A stretch of 64,000 bases of DNA from assembly GCA_009869945.1 (NCBI GenBank), contig WIXG01000165.1, positions 62,001-126,000 on the forward strand. The letters run 5' to 3'. Numbering within the stretch: the stretch's first letter is position 1; each line of letters starts with the position of its first letter. The DNA comes from Mesaphorura yosii. Its lineage: Eukaryota > Arthropoda > Collembola > Poduromorpha > Tullbergiidae. The notes under the pieces are model-generated. The model was not told the origin of the DNA and did no database searches. It saw only the letters and a program-made list of their open reading frames with translations. Positions 36,086 to 47,546 of this stretch are shown piece by piece. Made by a program: the position numbers and the translations under genes.

Positions 36086-37747
36086 TTAACCAGCCAGCGC
36101 AAGCATCCACGCGGCGATGTGACTGACTAAAAACCCAACAATGTTCCTTGTAGCATTTTGCTGGTCGCCGTCATTGGCAGTTACGGGAATCGATTGGGGA
36201 GTCCGAAAATAATTATCGGGGTCGTATGTCTGCTTGATTGCAACCAGCCGGTCCAGATTTGATCCGTAATACCGCTGCAAGTAGTCGGGCATCTCCTCAT
36301 CCACATAATTCTGGTACGACTCAGTGTGTCTTAACACGGCGCCCGCCAAATCGAAGAAGCCTTGCATCCAATCGAACGCCCGTGCTCGGTTTACGTGAAT
36401 CTCTCCTGTCTGTCCTGATCTGGATCCTGGCGCTGTCGGTCCATCGTAAACGATGTGAACAGAGTACCCATTGCGGCCGCGGTGCACGTACGACGTTTCG
36501 TCCATTCTAATCTCATTCACTCGACCACCAGCAGCGAAAAAGTCAACAAAGACGTTCTGTGGAGCCTCCTGCAGTTCTGCATATAATTTCCAGGCTTGCG
36601 CCTGGCCTGTGCTGTTTTCAAGTGTGTGATTCACGAAGAAGGACTTGACTTTGTAATGCGTCGATCGAAAGGCTGTCGGGAATTCGTATACGTCGGGGAT
36701 TTCGGTGAACCCAAAGAGTGTGGATTTTAGCAAGAATTCCGCGTATGAGAGCGACTGGATTGAAGATTCATTCGTTGCTGGAAGCGTAGCGAATATTCGA
36801 TGGACCTGACTCTCTTCCACCGAAAGCTGGTCGTTGCTGAACTCGTACAGCCGCAGAAATAACTTAGAACCGTTGAAATGCAAAGCTGAATTCAGTGTAT
36901 TTGATGGAGCCGCCATGAAAAGCGCTTGCCACTTGAAGAACAGTTGAGGAAATGCATCCAAGTCGTACCATCGCAGGCCATAAATAACGACGGCTGGTGG
37001 GTCATACACTTTGAATGTGAATTTGGTAACAATTCCAAACGGCCCGGCCCCAGCGCCACGCAGTGCCCAAAAGAGATCTGAACTTGTCGTGTCGTTCGCA
37101 CTCACAAGCCGTCCATTCGCATTCACCATGTCCATTTTGAGAATGTTGTCCAGCGTGAGTCCATGTAATCGAGCCAGGGCTCCGTCACCGCCGCCCAATG
37201 CGCTTGATATTCCCACGTAAGGGGAACCGCCAAGAGGAAGGATTTTTCTGGCTCGAGTCCACAGCGTCCACGCCACAAATCCAATTCGTGCTCCGGCATC
37301 AACCTGACACGTGTTCGTCGCCATGTCGATTATTATCTTGTCGAGGCTTTCCAGATCGAGCACGAGAGAGTTGCTATCTCCAAAAGAGTACTTTGTGAAT
37401 GAATGACCGCCGTTTCTTGGAACAATTCTTATTTGCGTCTCGCGCCCACACTGCACGGCGGCCTGAATTTCGTCGACCGACCCGGGCTTGAAGTATCCCA
37501 GCGGGTGGATCGTCAGTCCGTGCTGATTCCATTGGTAGTTCAGTTCAGCGTACTCGGAATGAGTTCGGAGCACAATTCTGCTGCGATTTACTCCAGCGTC
37601 TTCGAGGCAAGTTGCAATTTTAGAGTCAAGGCTAAGCTGGCCGGACGAAGACGCAGGCGAGGCGTCGATGGCGATGAAGAGGAAGATTAAGCTGACAGTT
37701 TTGAGAATGACAAAACCAAAAAACTTAACAAGATTTGAAGATTTCAT
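36086..37747 (-). CDS. Secreted, probably GPI-anchored berberine-bridge-type FAD oxidase
   Basis: An intronless gene of 553 residues starting at the ATG at 37747, which gives a clean signal peptide (hydrophobic residues 8-28). The FAD-binding PP-loop domain includes RNGGHSF, with H115 as the covalent 8-alpha-histidyl FAD site, then LGGGDGALARLHGLTLDNI and WALRGAGAGPFGIVTKFTF. The C-terminal BBE domain ends YYGSNLDRLVAIKQTYDPDN followed by YFRTPQSIP. The second covalent site, usually Cys in a GxCP motif, is Ser here (GGSP, S175), so FAD should be held by one bond. The last 18 residues are hydrophobic after a polar stretch, as in GPI-anchor signals. Relatives in fungi, plants and bacteria oxidise sugars, alkaloids or monolignols; the substrate here is unknown. 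Lack of introns among intron-rich neighbours suggests lateral transfer. Confidence 0.85.
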   Translation of the reverse strand: MKSSNLVKFFGFVILKTVSLIFLFIAIDASPASSSGQLSLDSKIATCLEDAGVNRSRIVLRTHSEYAELNYQWNQHGLTIHPLGYFKPGSVDEIQAAVQCGRETQIRIVPRNGGHSFTKYSFGDSNSLVLDLESLDKIIIDMATNTCQVDAGARIGFVAWTLWTRARKILPLGGSPYVGISSALGGGDGALARLHGLTLDNILKMDMVNANGRLVSANDTTSSDLFWALRGAGAGPFGIVTKFTFKVYDPPAVVIYGLRWYDLDAFPQLFFKWQALFMAAPSNTLNSALHFNGSKLFLRLYEFSNDQLSVEESQVHRIFATLPATNESSIQSLSYAEFLLKSTLFGFTEIPDVYEFPTAFRSTHYKVKSFFVNHTLENSTGQAQAWKLYAELQEAPQNVFVDFFAAGGRVNEIRMDETSYVHRGRNGYSVHIVYDGPTAPGSRSGQTGEIHVNRARAFDWMQGFFDLAGAVLRHTESYQNYVDEEMPDYLQRYYGSNLDRLVAIKQTYDPDNYFRTPQSIPVTANDGDQQNATRNIVGFLVSHIAAWMLALAG

Positions 37748-38649
37748 CGCGGATTGCGAGAATCGTTGATCAGTCTTCAGTTTAACCTTAAAATTAATCA
37801 ATAAAAATTAACCAAGTACTTGACTCTTGAAGCAGATTAAAAAATTAACCGTACCTTTTGCAGAGAAGAGAATTAATAGCTCGAAGATACAGCGCAGTAT
37901 TTCAGAAATCACTGCCACGGTCATGATCGATTGTAGATAGTAAGAGGCAAGCAACTCTTCCCTTCTTCGTCGAGTCGACGTGACAAATCGAATCGAGTTT
38001 CAAGTTCACTCAGAATGGAATGGTCGAATGAAGGAATGGACGCGGAGGAACGTGCTTTTTGACACGACACGCGGTCGTTCGGTTACGACGAGGCTGATTA
38101 TCTTATCAATGATAAATTGCGTACCTGTTTAACAATAATGCAATGCAACGCATTGTAGAACGTGCTTATTGCTTAGTGTTAGTGCTTGCTCGCTCTTGCT
38201 CTTGTCACGCCATGCTTGCGGATGTGTCGATTACCTCGATTGCGTAACCTTTACCTTTTAAATACGTACCTGCCTGTGCTGTGCTGATCGTAAGAACCCA
38301 ATTTATTATATTCAAAAGCTTATTCTAAGAATTAGGTTTTTACAGCTAATTTACGTTACAAATTATTGCAATTAGTGGGTTTTGCGCATCGGTCATTAAA
38401 CTCGTGCGCAAAATTCCTGCGAACTACGCGAAATGGTCATGGTCACGGCCATTCATCAATTTGTTATTCATTGGACAATTGGACTTCGACCTGGACTCAC
38501 TCATTCGCTCAATGACTGGCAAAATTTTGACGGTAAACAAAAAGTGGGATGCTCCTTTTTTAACGAATTTCTCGAGTAATATTACAATCATGACATCAGT
38601 TATTTATCAAAAGCGTAAGCTACTCTTAGAATATATACAACGTGGTCCA
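37748..38649. other. Shared 5' region of the oxidase and 3' flank of the silk-like gene
   Basis: Non-coding. It holds the promoter of the oxidase gene, in which I recognise no specific element. The TTGATTAA frame extending the oxidase upstream of 37747 has no ATG and is not coding. Confidence 0.4.
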
Positions 38650-40348
38650 TTAAGCCGTTTTGGCGGATTGCCGCTTCATTTTCTGTGTTGCGTCAGACGC
38701 TGGACAGTAATTTATGATTGCTGGCTGCACGTACGCGTCCCGCTCACACGAGGGATAGTAAATCACATTTGCAGCTCCAAGAATCGCGCCAGGAAGTGAA
38801 GAATAGTAGCCTGCATCAGTCCGATCTTTGGCCAGGTCCTTGCCTATGGACTCCTTGGTCCCGAATATGGACGCCCATGGCGCGCCAGGGACAAATGCCG
38901 TCGGGCTGGGGTAGTAAGGGTGATTGATCGGGAGAGAGGTACCTGCTGGAGGGAAGGAGGTTCCTGGTGGAGGAAGAGAAGTACTTGGTGGAGCTGATGG
39001 TGGCGCGGAATTACACAGATGACAACAAGTACATGACTGCGGGCAGCTACCGCCACCGCTTTCTCCTCCACCGCCACCATTGCCAGTTGTTCCCCAACTC
39101 CCTGAGCTTCCTCCACCACCACCTGAGCTTCCTCCACCACCACCTGAGCTTCCTCCACCGCCACCTGAGCTTCCTCCACCACCACCTGAGCTTCCGCTGC
39201 CTTCTCCACTACCTCCTGAGCTTCCGCCGCCACCTGATCCGCCATTACCAGATTCTCCTCCACTGCCTCCTGAGCTAGAACCTCCTGACGCACCTCCACC
39301 AGACGGCCAGCTTCCTTCTTCACCACCACTGCCGCCGCTTCCATTTGATCCGCTGCCGCTTGAGGCGCCACCGGCTCCAGCACCGGCTCCTGCCGCTCCC
39401 GCACTTGCTCCCGCACTTGCTCCAGCCCCTGTACTGCTTCCGGAATCTGAGCCGCTGCTACCTGACCCAGAAGAACTACCTCCGCTGCTTGCTCCGGCAC
39501 TGGCACCAGCGCCAGCTGCCGCACCACTGCCTCCACTCTCTACCGTGCCACTGCTGCCAGATTCGGAGCCTGCACTGCTTCCACCGCTCACGTCAGGAAT
39601 CCATCCTGCGCCTTGACCCGGGCCACCTGGAACTGTTCCACCGCCGCCTCCACCACCACACGAGCCGCCGCCATTTGAGCCAGACGACGACGAGCTTGCG
39701 CCAGCGGCCGCACTCGCACTACCAGCAGCTATTAACGCGTCAATCTGGTCTTGAATTCCTACAAGTGGTGGTCCGTCGTGTTATGATTTCGCCTTCATGT
39801 GAACGACAAAGAAAATATTATGCATAATCCTTACCTTGAAAAGCGTCGTTTGGTCCAAGCGGTGGATGAAACGGAAGCGGGCCGATGGTGAACCCGCAAT
39901 TTGGTGAATTGCATTCGCTGGGAAAGCACATTTCGTGGAAGCCGACATACTTGCTCGAAGCGACATTGCTGCCACTGGTTGGCGCTTCGTCCGTCTTCGG
40001 GAAAACGACGTTTGTGACCTGTCCTGGCTCAACGTACTTCTTGCGTCCGGTCGCGTCGATTATGTAAAAGATGGTCTTCAGCTGTCCGTTTGGCAGCTGC
40101 GTCCCACGACACCCGACAATGACGCGCTGCGGCGTCTGGGCTTCGAAGGAGAATGTCCGTGGGGTTTTGGTGAGGCTGACTTCGTCGAATTTCTTGGACT
40201 CCACATCTTTATTCCGAGATAATGCCGCCGGAGGTGAAACTGGAACTGGACGAACGTTGGACGGAATCGCTGCTAATGCAGGTTGCTCTTGCAAAATCTG
40301 CACGAGTAGGAAAATGAGGAAAATTAGCAATGCTTGAAAATAGTACAT
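38650..40348 (-). CDS. Secreted Gly/Ser-rich silk-like protein
   Basis: Two exons, 40348-39835 and 39758-38650, join in phase and give 540 residues. A signal peptide of about 27 residues starts MYYFQALLIFLIFLLVQ. A non-repetitive domain follows (about residues 28-172) with four cysteines, including MCFPSECNSPNCGF. A low-complexity core of about 230 residues then alternates GASAGA/AGAGAG and GGGGGSSG blocks. A short cysteine cluster CPQSCTCCHLC, a proline-rich linker and a C-terminal domain with two cysteines (YYPSCERDAYVQ, INYCPAS) close the protein. The Ala-Gly and Gly-Ser blocks resemble silk fibroins and flagelliform spacers, and the ends resemble non-repetitive cap domains. A structural role in silk, adhesive or cuticle is inferred. 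No homologous family is recognised. Confidence 0.78.
39102..39195 (-). repeat. 21-bp tandem repeat coding for GGGGGSS
   Basis: Four and a half near-identical units of 21 bases, each encoding the seven residues SSGGGGG. The copies differ at one base. It lies inside the Gly/Ser core, and a repeat this uniform is expected to vary in copy number between individuals. Confidence 0.8.
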
Positions 40349-41405
40349 GATTGGATCGAGCTTTCACGAACACGCCGCACTACTATCGAGACTCTGTCGG
40401 TCTGGAATGTTTCAAGATTCGGTCTTTAATCTCTTTTTTCTTGCCGTTGGGAACGTTGCAGCTTAGCATGGCATGGCTTGGCAGCTTTGTGGGAGCCTTT
40501 CCCAGAAATGTCAAAGCCTTTGCCGTATATATTTTTTTTTAATTATTTATAGTAAAATGCTGAGTGTACCTTCAAAAAGGTCCACTTGTAATCTGTGGCG
40601 AGACAAAGCACAGGTGAAATATTTTGTGTCTATTTTTTTACTGGAGGAAATCAAGCGAAACGGAAGCTGGGTTGCAGTGGAAAGGTTCAGACTTATTTTT
40701 GTAAGTTGTTTCAGCATCCAGCGAATCCAGCCGCTTCAGCATCGGCATTTGTTCAAAAATGAGAAGACAGCAGCAGTAGTAAGAATGACGAGCCGACGCC
40801 TGCTTGTTAGGATGAAAATGCATTGAACACCTGAATAAATGCAAGTCAGGAAGAGTTCGACTGCTTGAAAATTTCCAATAACATTTAAATTGCATTCAAT
40901 CCGGAAGAGTTTTCTCTTCCCGGTCAGCATTCAAAATTGTAGCTGAAAATGGATGAAATTATGATGGCAAATAGCCACGCTCAGTCATGGGCCAGTTTGA
41001 AAAAGCAATTAAACATTTGGCTTGTGGAAGGAAAGAAATACATGCTTCGAACCATCACACACTGAACCCCCGCTCTTATTAGCATAAATTCGCAGTAAAT
41101 TAGAGCTGGAATGCGAATGAATGCCAAATTATGACCAGATTCCTCCTTTTTTGTCACTCGGATTTGAATTGTTCGGGTTCAAGGTCAAGGCCAAGGTGTG
41201 GATGCTGAGGCTGACGGCTAATAAAGAAGATGCGTGGGCGTGAGCACGGAGGCACAGAGAAGTTTCAAAGCCATAGAAAATTAGATTAAATAGTCCACAC
41301 TTGGCTATCATTTCTACTTCTGAGTTCTTTTTCGTCGGTACATCTTGGTTCATCGTCTCGTCTGATTATCTGCACTGCAGCATAGCTTCGAAATTGGTTG
41401 GAAGC
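40349..41405. other. Divergent spacer between silk-like gene and GST
   Basis: Non-coding, with both flanking genes transcribed outward from it. No TATA box or other element is clearly placed. Confidence 0.4.
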
Positions 41406-42422
41406 ATGGGCCGAACTTTGTACACCGTCATCGACAGCCCGCCGGGTCGTGCCGTGCAAATGGCCCTGGCCTACTTGAAATTGGACTACTCCACCAAGAA
41501 CGTGGACTTTAACAACGGCGAGCAATACTCGGATGCTTATCGCAAGGTAAGTGCCTAGTGTCTAATTCGAATAGCTTGCCCCATCACCCAAACAGCTGCA
41601 TGTGTAACAATTGCCTTTCATCTATGAATGATTAGATGTATCCCCAAGGAGAAATCCCTGTCCTTGATGATGATGGATTCGTCCTGGGCGAAAGGTTCGT
41701 CTGTCTATCAAAGTCGAAAGTGCATTTAATGGCAGGGCAAGCTTACGTTTCCTGTCTGTTATTTTGTTTTATAGTGTGGCGATTAACCAGTACTTGGCCG
41801 AGACGTACGCTGTGGACGGCACTTTTTACCCTAAACCGGGGAAAGATCGAGCACTCGTGAACTACTGGCTGGCATTCCATCTGTCTACCTTCTACCGCCG
41901 GATTCACGATTACATGGTAAGCAGTGAGGTTAAGGAAGGCTTGACAAAGTAATGGAATACATGTTTACATGGAATTTAAACCGCTATTTAAGGTACTGCC
42001 GATGGATTACTGCTACCCGCGTACTGAGGACAATCTGAAAAAGCTGAATTACGCAGTGCAGGTGTTTGAGGACACATTTGCAAGACAAAAGACCAAATAC
42101 GTTGCTGGAGGTGAGGACCACGATTACATTTCACACTTGTCAGGAAGGAAATTGGCTGATTGGTAATAATTTTGTGCTCATTGATTCAGATAACGTCACG
42201 ATTGCTGACCTCTCCCTCCTGGCGGGCACTGTCGTCCTCGTGGCCAATAAGTACCCGGTCCAAAACTATCCCACGATCGAGGCTTGGTTCCAGCGCTTCG
42301 CCACCGCGCAGCCGGTGCTTTGGAAGATTGCGAAAGAGGGTCTGGATGCGCTGGTAGAGTTTGGGAAGAATCCACGGGATGTGTCACACCTGAAACATCC
42401 GCTACACCCAACCACAAAATAA
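41406..42422 (+). CDS. Cytosolic glutathione S-transferase, delta/theta-like
   Basis: Five exons join in phase: 41406-41546, 41636-41694, 41775-41916, 41993-42110 and 42148-42422, giving 244 residues. The thioredoxin-like N-terminal domain has DSPPGRAVQMAL, where the serine after the first strand is the probable catalytic residue, as in delta and theta classes. The glutathione-binding pair follows in GEIPVLDDDGFVLGES, with a cis-Pro after Ile. The alpha-helical C-terminal domain carries the N-capping motif DSDNVTIADLSL. It would conjugate glutathione to electrophiles in the cytosol. The last intron would be only 37 bases, using the acceptor CAGGAAG; the nearer CAG acceptor shifts the frame into a stop. 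An AATAAA lies at 42491. Class assignment is by motif only. Confidence 0.85.
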
Positions 42423-42490
42423 AACGGTGAGCAGACTTGTCTGACTTGTGTACTGTATCGTATTGTGTACGATGAATAACAAGAAAGAGC

Positions 42491-42496
42491 AATAAA
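42491..42496 (+). terminator. Polyadenylation signal of the GST gene
   Basis: AATAAA 69 bases past the stop codon. Confidence 0.6.
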
Positions 42497-43397
42497 ATCA
42501 GTTCAGAGATTCAGTGTTGTTTAATCACACTGCTAACATTCAAACGTATCCTCCATGAAAAGAACGCCGTCAGTTTGGGTGCTAAAAGATCGTGAGTCAA
42601 TGAAAAAGTTAGCCACGCGTCACGTTCCACGAAAGACTCAAGACTGTTCGAAGTTCACAGCCAGCTAACTGCAAATATTTGCTGAAGGAGTTTCTTTAAT
42701 TGCTGACGATAGAGAGAAGTGACAGAATAAAAGGTAAAGTCTTCCGTATTACTTCGTGGTAAGTCCATTCGAATGCAGTCAGTAGTTCATCTTTTTGGCT
42801 GGAATCACGGCGCGGTGACTAATTCGTGAACGTGAACAAGCAGACTCGTAAAACAACCGAATGCAAAACCAGAAACTTGTGGTCACGTCTCGGGCATGGT
42901 GAGCGACGCGATGATGAGTTGTTATTTGAGCTTTGACTAATCCCGGCTCAAAAGGCAGGTTGCCGTATCTCGTTTGTCGTTTCCTGCACCGCACTGATTT
43001 AATTTTAGTGTCACGAGCGCGAGTTGTGTTGTGGCAATGACATGCTTAACTTGATCTTACGTTCATTACGTTGCGTTGTGCTAATTAGCAAATAACAATC
43101 GCAAACGCGAGCGAGCGCTTTGCCAATTTCGCACATTTTGGTTAGACACTGACATTTGATGTTTGAGAGGAAATAATGAATTTTATGTGTTTCTGATACT
43201 GATAATGAAATCCTTCAGCACACACACAATACACAGAAATTCCAATAATTCCCAAAAATGGGGCGCGGACGTTGCTGTTTGCCTGCTACCTGGTCGCTTG
43301 CGGTGTTACAAATACGCGAATGATTCGACTCTGCCGATTTCAGTCTAATTTTCAGTATTGCCTGGCTTCACGCCCGCCTGTCATTTCCAACCCCAAC
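42497..43397. other. Spacer upstream of the short filamin paralogue
   Basis: Non-coding. It probably holds the promoter and 5' UTR of the next gene. Nothing else is recognised. Confidence 0.4.
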
Positions 43398-46300
43398 ATG
43401 AGCTCCGAAATCGAGTTTAATACGGCTGGAAGCCTGTACAGCACCGCTTCGACTGCGGAATGGAAACGTACTCAAGAGCACACATTCACTCGGTGGGTCA
43501 ACCAACATTTGGCCAAAGCGAACAAATCGGTCCATTCGCTCCGCACTGACTTGGCAGACGGGTTGACGCTTATCGCGCTGCTGGAAGTGCTGTCAGGCAA
43601 GAAACTTCCAAAACATCAGGCACGGCCCGTGCTCCGTTCGCAGAAGATGGACAACGTAAGCCTGGCACTCCGGTTCTTGGAGGAAAGTGAAGGAATTCGC
43701 GTTGTCAACATTGGTAAGGGCTCCGCAAGTTCTCACCCGCATACGCAAGAGCTTTTGTAAATTCGCAAAAAGTAGCGATTTTTGTGATTTTATGAATGGC
43801 AGACGTTGCTGACATCGTCGATTGCAAATTGAAGCTGATTCTTGGACTAATTTGGCACCTGATTTTGCATTACTCCATTTCCAAGCCAAATCCGGTGAAC
43901 AATCATGACGACCACAGTGGGGAATCAAATTGCAACGTCGAAAATTCGCTGACAGCACATCGAAGGTACATCTTGATGCCTTTAACTGCCAGTACAGTAA
44001 CTGCCAATCTCAAACTAAGGATTGTCTTGCATTCTGGATCATTTTTTAGACTTCTTGCATGGCTTCAAGCTCGCATGCCTGCTGTGGCACTTTCAAACTT
44101 TAGAACTGACTGGAACGACGGCCGCTATTTGGGCTATCTTATCAATTCGTTTGATCCTACATTGTGTTCCGACTGGTACACTTGGAATCCTCGGAATGCG
44201 AAGGACAATGTGAGGAGGGCAATGGACGCGGCAGAGGAGCATCTTGGAATTGCACAGGTAAAGTGGCGAAAATTGCTGCCTGCCTCGTGCCGCCAACCTT
44301 TTCTTAAATGTGATGTATTGTAAGTATTCTCTTGAAAGTTGGTTGATGCCGAGGACGTGGCGAGCCGTGACCTGGACGAGCCTTCCATGATGACATACTT
44401 GGCACAGTTTCGTAATGCAAAAGTTGTTCTGCTAAAGACAACGAAGCAGCCACCAACAGAACCACCACCTCCTCCGCCATCGACGCCGACTCCGTCGTAT
44501 AAAGAGGACAAGGAGAATGACTACGCCAAGACAATGACGACGGCAAAATTTAAAGGGTATTTTACATAATCTTTATGTCCCTGATACTGAAGCCATTGAC
44601 TCGCTTATCTCTTGCCCTGCTCTCATCTCACTTCGCCTCACGCTAACACTGCATTTCAGAAAATGTAACGCCTTTGGCGAAGGACTTGTTTTTGGGAGGA
44701 CTGGTGAACAAAATCGGTTCATGGTCGACACACGCCCAGCAGCAGCAGCGGCGGCCACGACTTCACGTCGTCAACGCCAGGGGTACGACGGCGGTCCAGC
44801 TGTGAGGCTGGGACTTTCGGTTGAGGTGAGCACCTTCGAACTGGAGACCAGCTGCATGTCCTTGTCTTCGTCCACCTCCCGTAAAATCCTGTGGAAACTG
44901 AACTCATATTTCAGGGTCCCTCAGAGACACAGCTAATGTGCACGGACAACCACGACGGATTCTGGACCAGTAAGTCTATCCACAATACCACAATCGACAT
45001 AAAGTTCCTTTCACTGATTTGACTCGTATCTAGTTGATTACAAGCCGGAGGAGCCAGGAGAGTACATGATCAGTGTTAAACTGAATGATGAGCACATTGA
45101 AGGTTCGCCATTTAAGGTAAGGCATCGGAAGCCGTTTGAAGTTGTGAAAAGTATTTCATTGATGCAGTATATACAAGTTAAAAGTAAACTGTTTCGTTTA
45201 AGGTCTTCGTCGGAACACCAACACCAGTTGCAGTTGCGGCAGACAACAACTCGGGCGCTGTGACCAATTGTAATTGTAAGCAGTGCCAGTCGATGTCGGT
45301 CAAAAGCAAGCTCGGCAGAGATGGCAATGACAAAGCTCATGCTGAAAAGGAGCGTAAGAAGTCAAGGGAGTCAAGTGGTGGTGGTGGGCATAAAGGACAG
45401 CCGTTCAGGGTGTCCATTCTTGGTGAGTAATTTTAACTTGTGTGCTTGTCCAAAATGGAAGTTGTACTAAAACGGAGCACCGCCGCATGGATTTCGTTTT
45501 CAGGGAGAAACTCTCCGCAATACGTCGTCGACAAGGCGGATAAAAACAACAATGGCCACAAGCATTCAACGACACAGACGCAGACGGTCACATTCGTCGA
45601 GGAAAAGGCGAACCCCTCAACATATAAATACCAGGCAACTTCTAGAGATGGAAAGACTGGTGACACAAAGCCAGCGCCAGGATCAGTCACGTAAGTTAAA
45701 ACTGCTATTGCTATTGCTCGGATCATTTGCTTGATCTAGTACCTCGACCATAATTCAGGCATGAAGTCAGCGTCACAACCACGATAGACTCGGGCAATAG
45801 GAAAACGAAAAGTAAGGTCACGCACAAAGACGCACACGGGCAAAGGGAAAAGCAAGCACAGGGGACAAAACTGAGCCCCTCCGGAGCACAGGACCCAACC
45901 ACGAACGCCAACACCAGGCAATACCCGCCAATACCGAAAGAATGGTTGCCAAGAGCCCCGCCAGAGTCAGCCGACTGGAACATTGGTATCGGGCACCAAC
46001 AGCAGTATCCGCCAATTCCACGAGAATGGCTTCGAAGAGGAGGTGAGCATGAGCATGGCGCAGGTGTGACAGGAAGCCCAAATGCGAATGCTGAGTCTAC
46101 GTACTGGCACCGGCACGAGGACGATGAGTACCACATGGAAATCTACACAAACCAGCCCCGACACAAGAACAAGGTACCCGTGCGAATTAATTAAGCCATG
46201 ACTTTATCAATGACAAGTCCCAAGTCCTGTCCTGATACAGTTGCTCCATTTTCCTTCCAGGTGGTCGTGCACAGCTGCCCGTGCAAAGAATGCCAGGCAC

Positions 46301-46488
46301 GTCGGTCAAGGTCAAAGGTTGTTATCTGGACCAACGATGGAGGTGCTGACGAGGACGACGGATATGGTGGTAATAGGCAAGTGAAGACCCAGCATAACGA
46401 CCGCGACCACGAACAGCCGTACAGGGAGACGATTATTTCGTCTACGATTGAAATTCATAATCCACAAGACAGCTGCCACATTATGTAA
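43398..46488 (+). CDS. Short filamin paralogue: actin-binding domain, one filamin repeat, novel tail
   Basis: Eleven exons join in phase: 43398-43713, 43803-43965, 44050-44257, 44339-44556, 44660-44825, 44915-44969, 45034-45116, 45203-45422, 45504-45690, 45759-46173 and 46261-46488, giving 752 residues. Residues about 18-125 are a first calponin-homology domain (HTFTRWVNQHLAKANKSVHS, LTLIALLEVLSGKKLPKHQ). A second CH domain follows (LAWLQARMPA, NFRTDWNDGRYLGYLI, SMMTYLAQFRNAK). Together they make a type-2 actin-binding domain. One filamin Ig repeat comes next (KCNAFGEG ... YKPEEPGEYMISVKLNDEHI). The rest, about 350 residues, is unlike filamin: basic and polar, with two NCNCKQCQ / SCPCKECQ motifs and two YPPIP(K/R)EWL motifs. 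It should bind actin but lacks the C-terminal dimerisation repeat. Many intron positions match the full-length filamin at 57357, so it arose by DNA duplication. Confidence 0.82.
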
Positions 46489-46540
46489 TATGTATTGTGC
46501 TCATGTAACAATTGGCAAAGTAAATGCGAACTTGGCTGTC

Positions 46541-46546
46541 AATAAA
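46541..46546 (+). terminator. Polyadenylation signal of the short filamin paralogue
   Basis: AATAAA 53 bases past the stop codon. It confirms that the gene ends here rather than running on into more filamin repeats. Confidence 0.6.
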
Positions 46547-47546
46547 ACACACAGCAAATCACTGCCGAAGCCAGCAACGAAATGACTCGATTCAACTCTT
46601 GTGCCAATACCTTTCGCATCGCACAAAATGCAAATGCCCCCAGTACCCTTCACTTAACTAAGAAATTATCTTTGGGTTTTGGGATTGTAGCCCGGCTTTC
46701 GCCAGGCAATCAAAAAATTGTCGTAATACTCATTAAATGTCCCCTTCCACGGAAATCTTTAGTAAAAGGCGAAAGATTTATACGACTTGAAAGGAGACCA
46801 GAGCTTGATTGTACCGTGTCTCGATCCGAGACTCCACTCCAGGAACCTCTGCGCTCAGTCCGGCTTTTATAATTCACTGGAGTGTGGTTACGTAAGTTCA
46901 GCACCGAATTCCGGTATCTTGGTCTTGTTTTGTAACTAGCAGCTTACTCCTTCTGATTTTGCATGAAAATTATGACACTTGTACCAAAATTTCGGAGGAA
47001 TTTGCCAAATTGTCTTTTTTCACTACTGCCCGTGCGTGTCTGTTCTATGAATACCTCGTGTATCCTTTCATAGACTTGAAATTCTCAGCGGAAGATTTCT
47101 CTGGTTGAATTTGAATAGGAGATTTTTAATAAGTTTTGTAATTTTGGATCTTAGCAAGTCAGTGCAGTGCAGTGACAGGACAGCAAACTGATCAGTGAGT
47201 GACTGGCTCAGGAATTTTCCGGAATTGATCTTGCTCTGGCTACATGAATTTGGAATCTTCTAGACAGGAGATTACGATCGGGCAAATGGCTACTTGATTA
47301 TTGATTCCATCCTCACAGTTGCTTACGAATCAGTAGATTTCCACGAAATATTCCGATATGAACTAATCACACGGAATTTCCGAGACTGTGGGAGATTTGG
47401 TAGCATTGGCACAGGCGTAAGTGTAATCATAAGGATTCATTCATTCATACAGCTTGGACAAAGAGATAAGTTAGTTGAGAAATATTGTGCCGCCAATTCT
47501 AGATTTGTAGAGTGCATGAGAATAGAAAGAGGCTATTACTATCAAG
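46547..47546. other. Spacer upstream of NPRL3
   Basis: About 1 kb without recognisable exons. A frame at 47294-47581 overlaps the NPRL3 start in another frame and is not supported. Confidence 0.4.

Noticed and set aside
36086-37747. Bacterial contamination as the source of the intronless oxidase
   Set aside because: It sits between eukaryotic sequences with no visible break and has a signal peptide, a probable GPI tail and an AATAAA signal.
37748-37801. Extension of the oxidase by 18 residues upstream
   Set aside because: That frame opens with TTG, not ATG, and would bury the signal peptide.
38844-39827. Proline-, leucine/histidine- and glutamine/valine-rich open frames across the Gly/Ser exon
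   Set aside because: They are shadows of the repetitive GGN/TCN codons of the silk-like gene in other frames and on the other strand.
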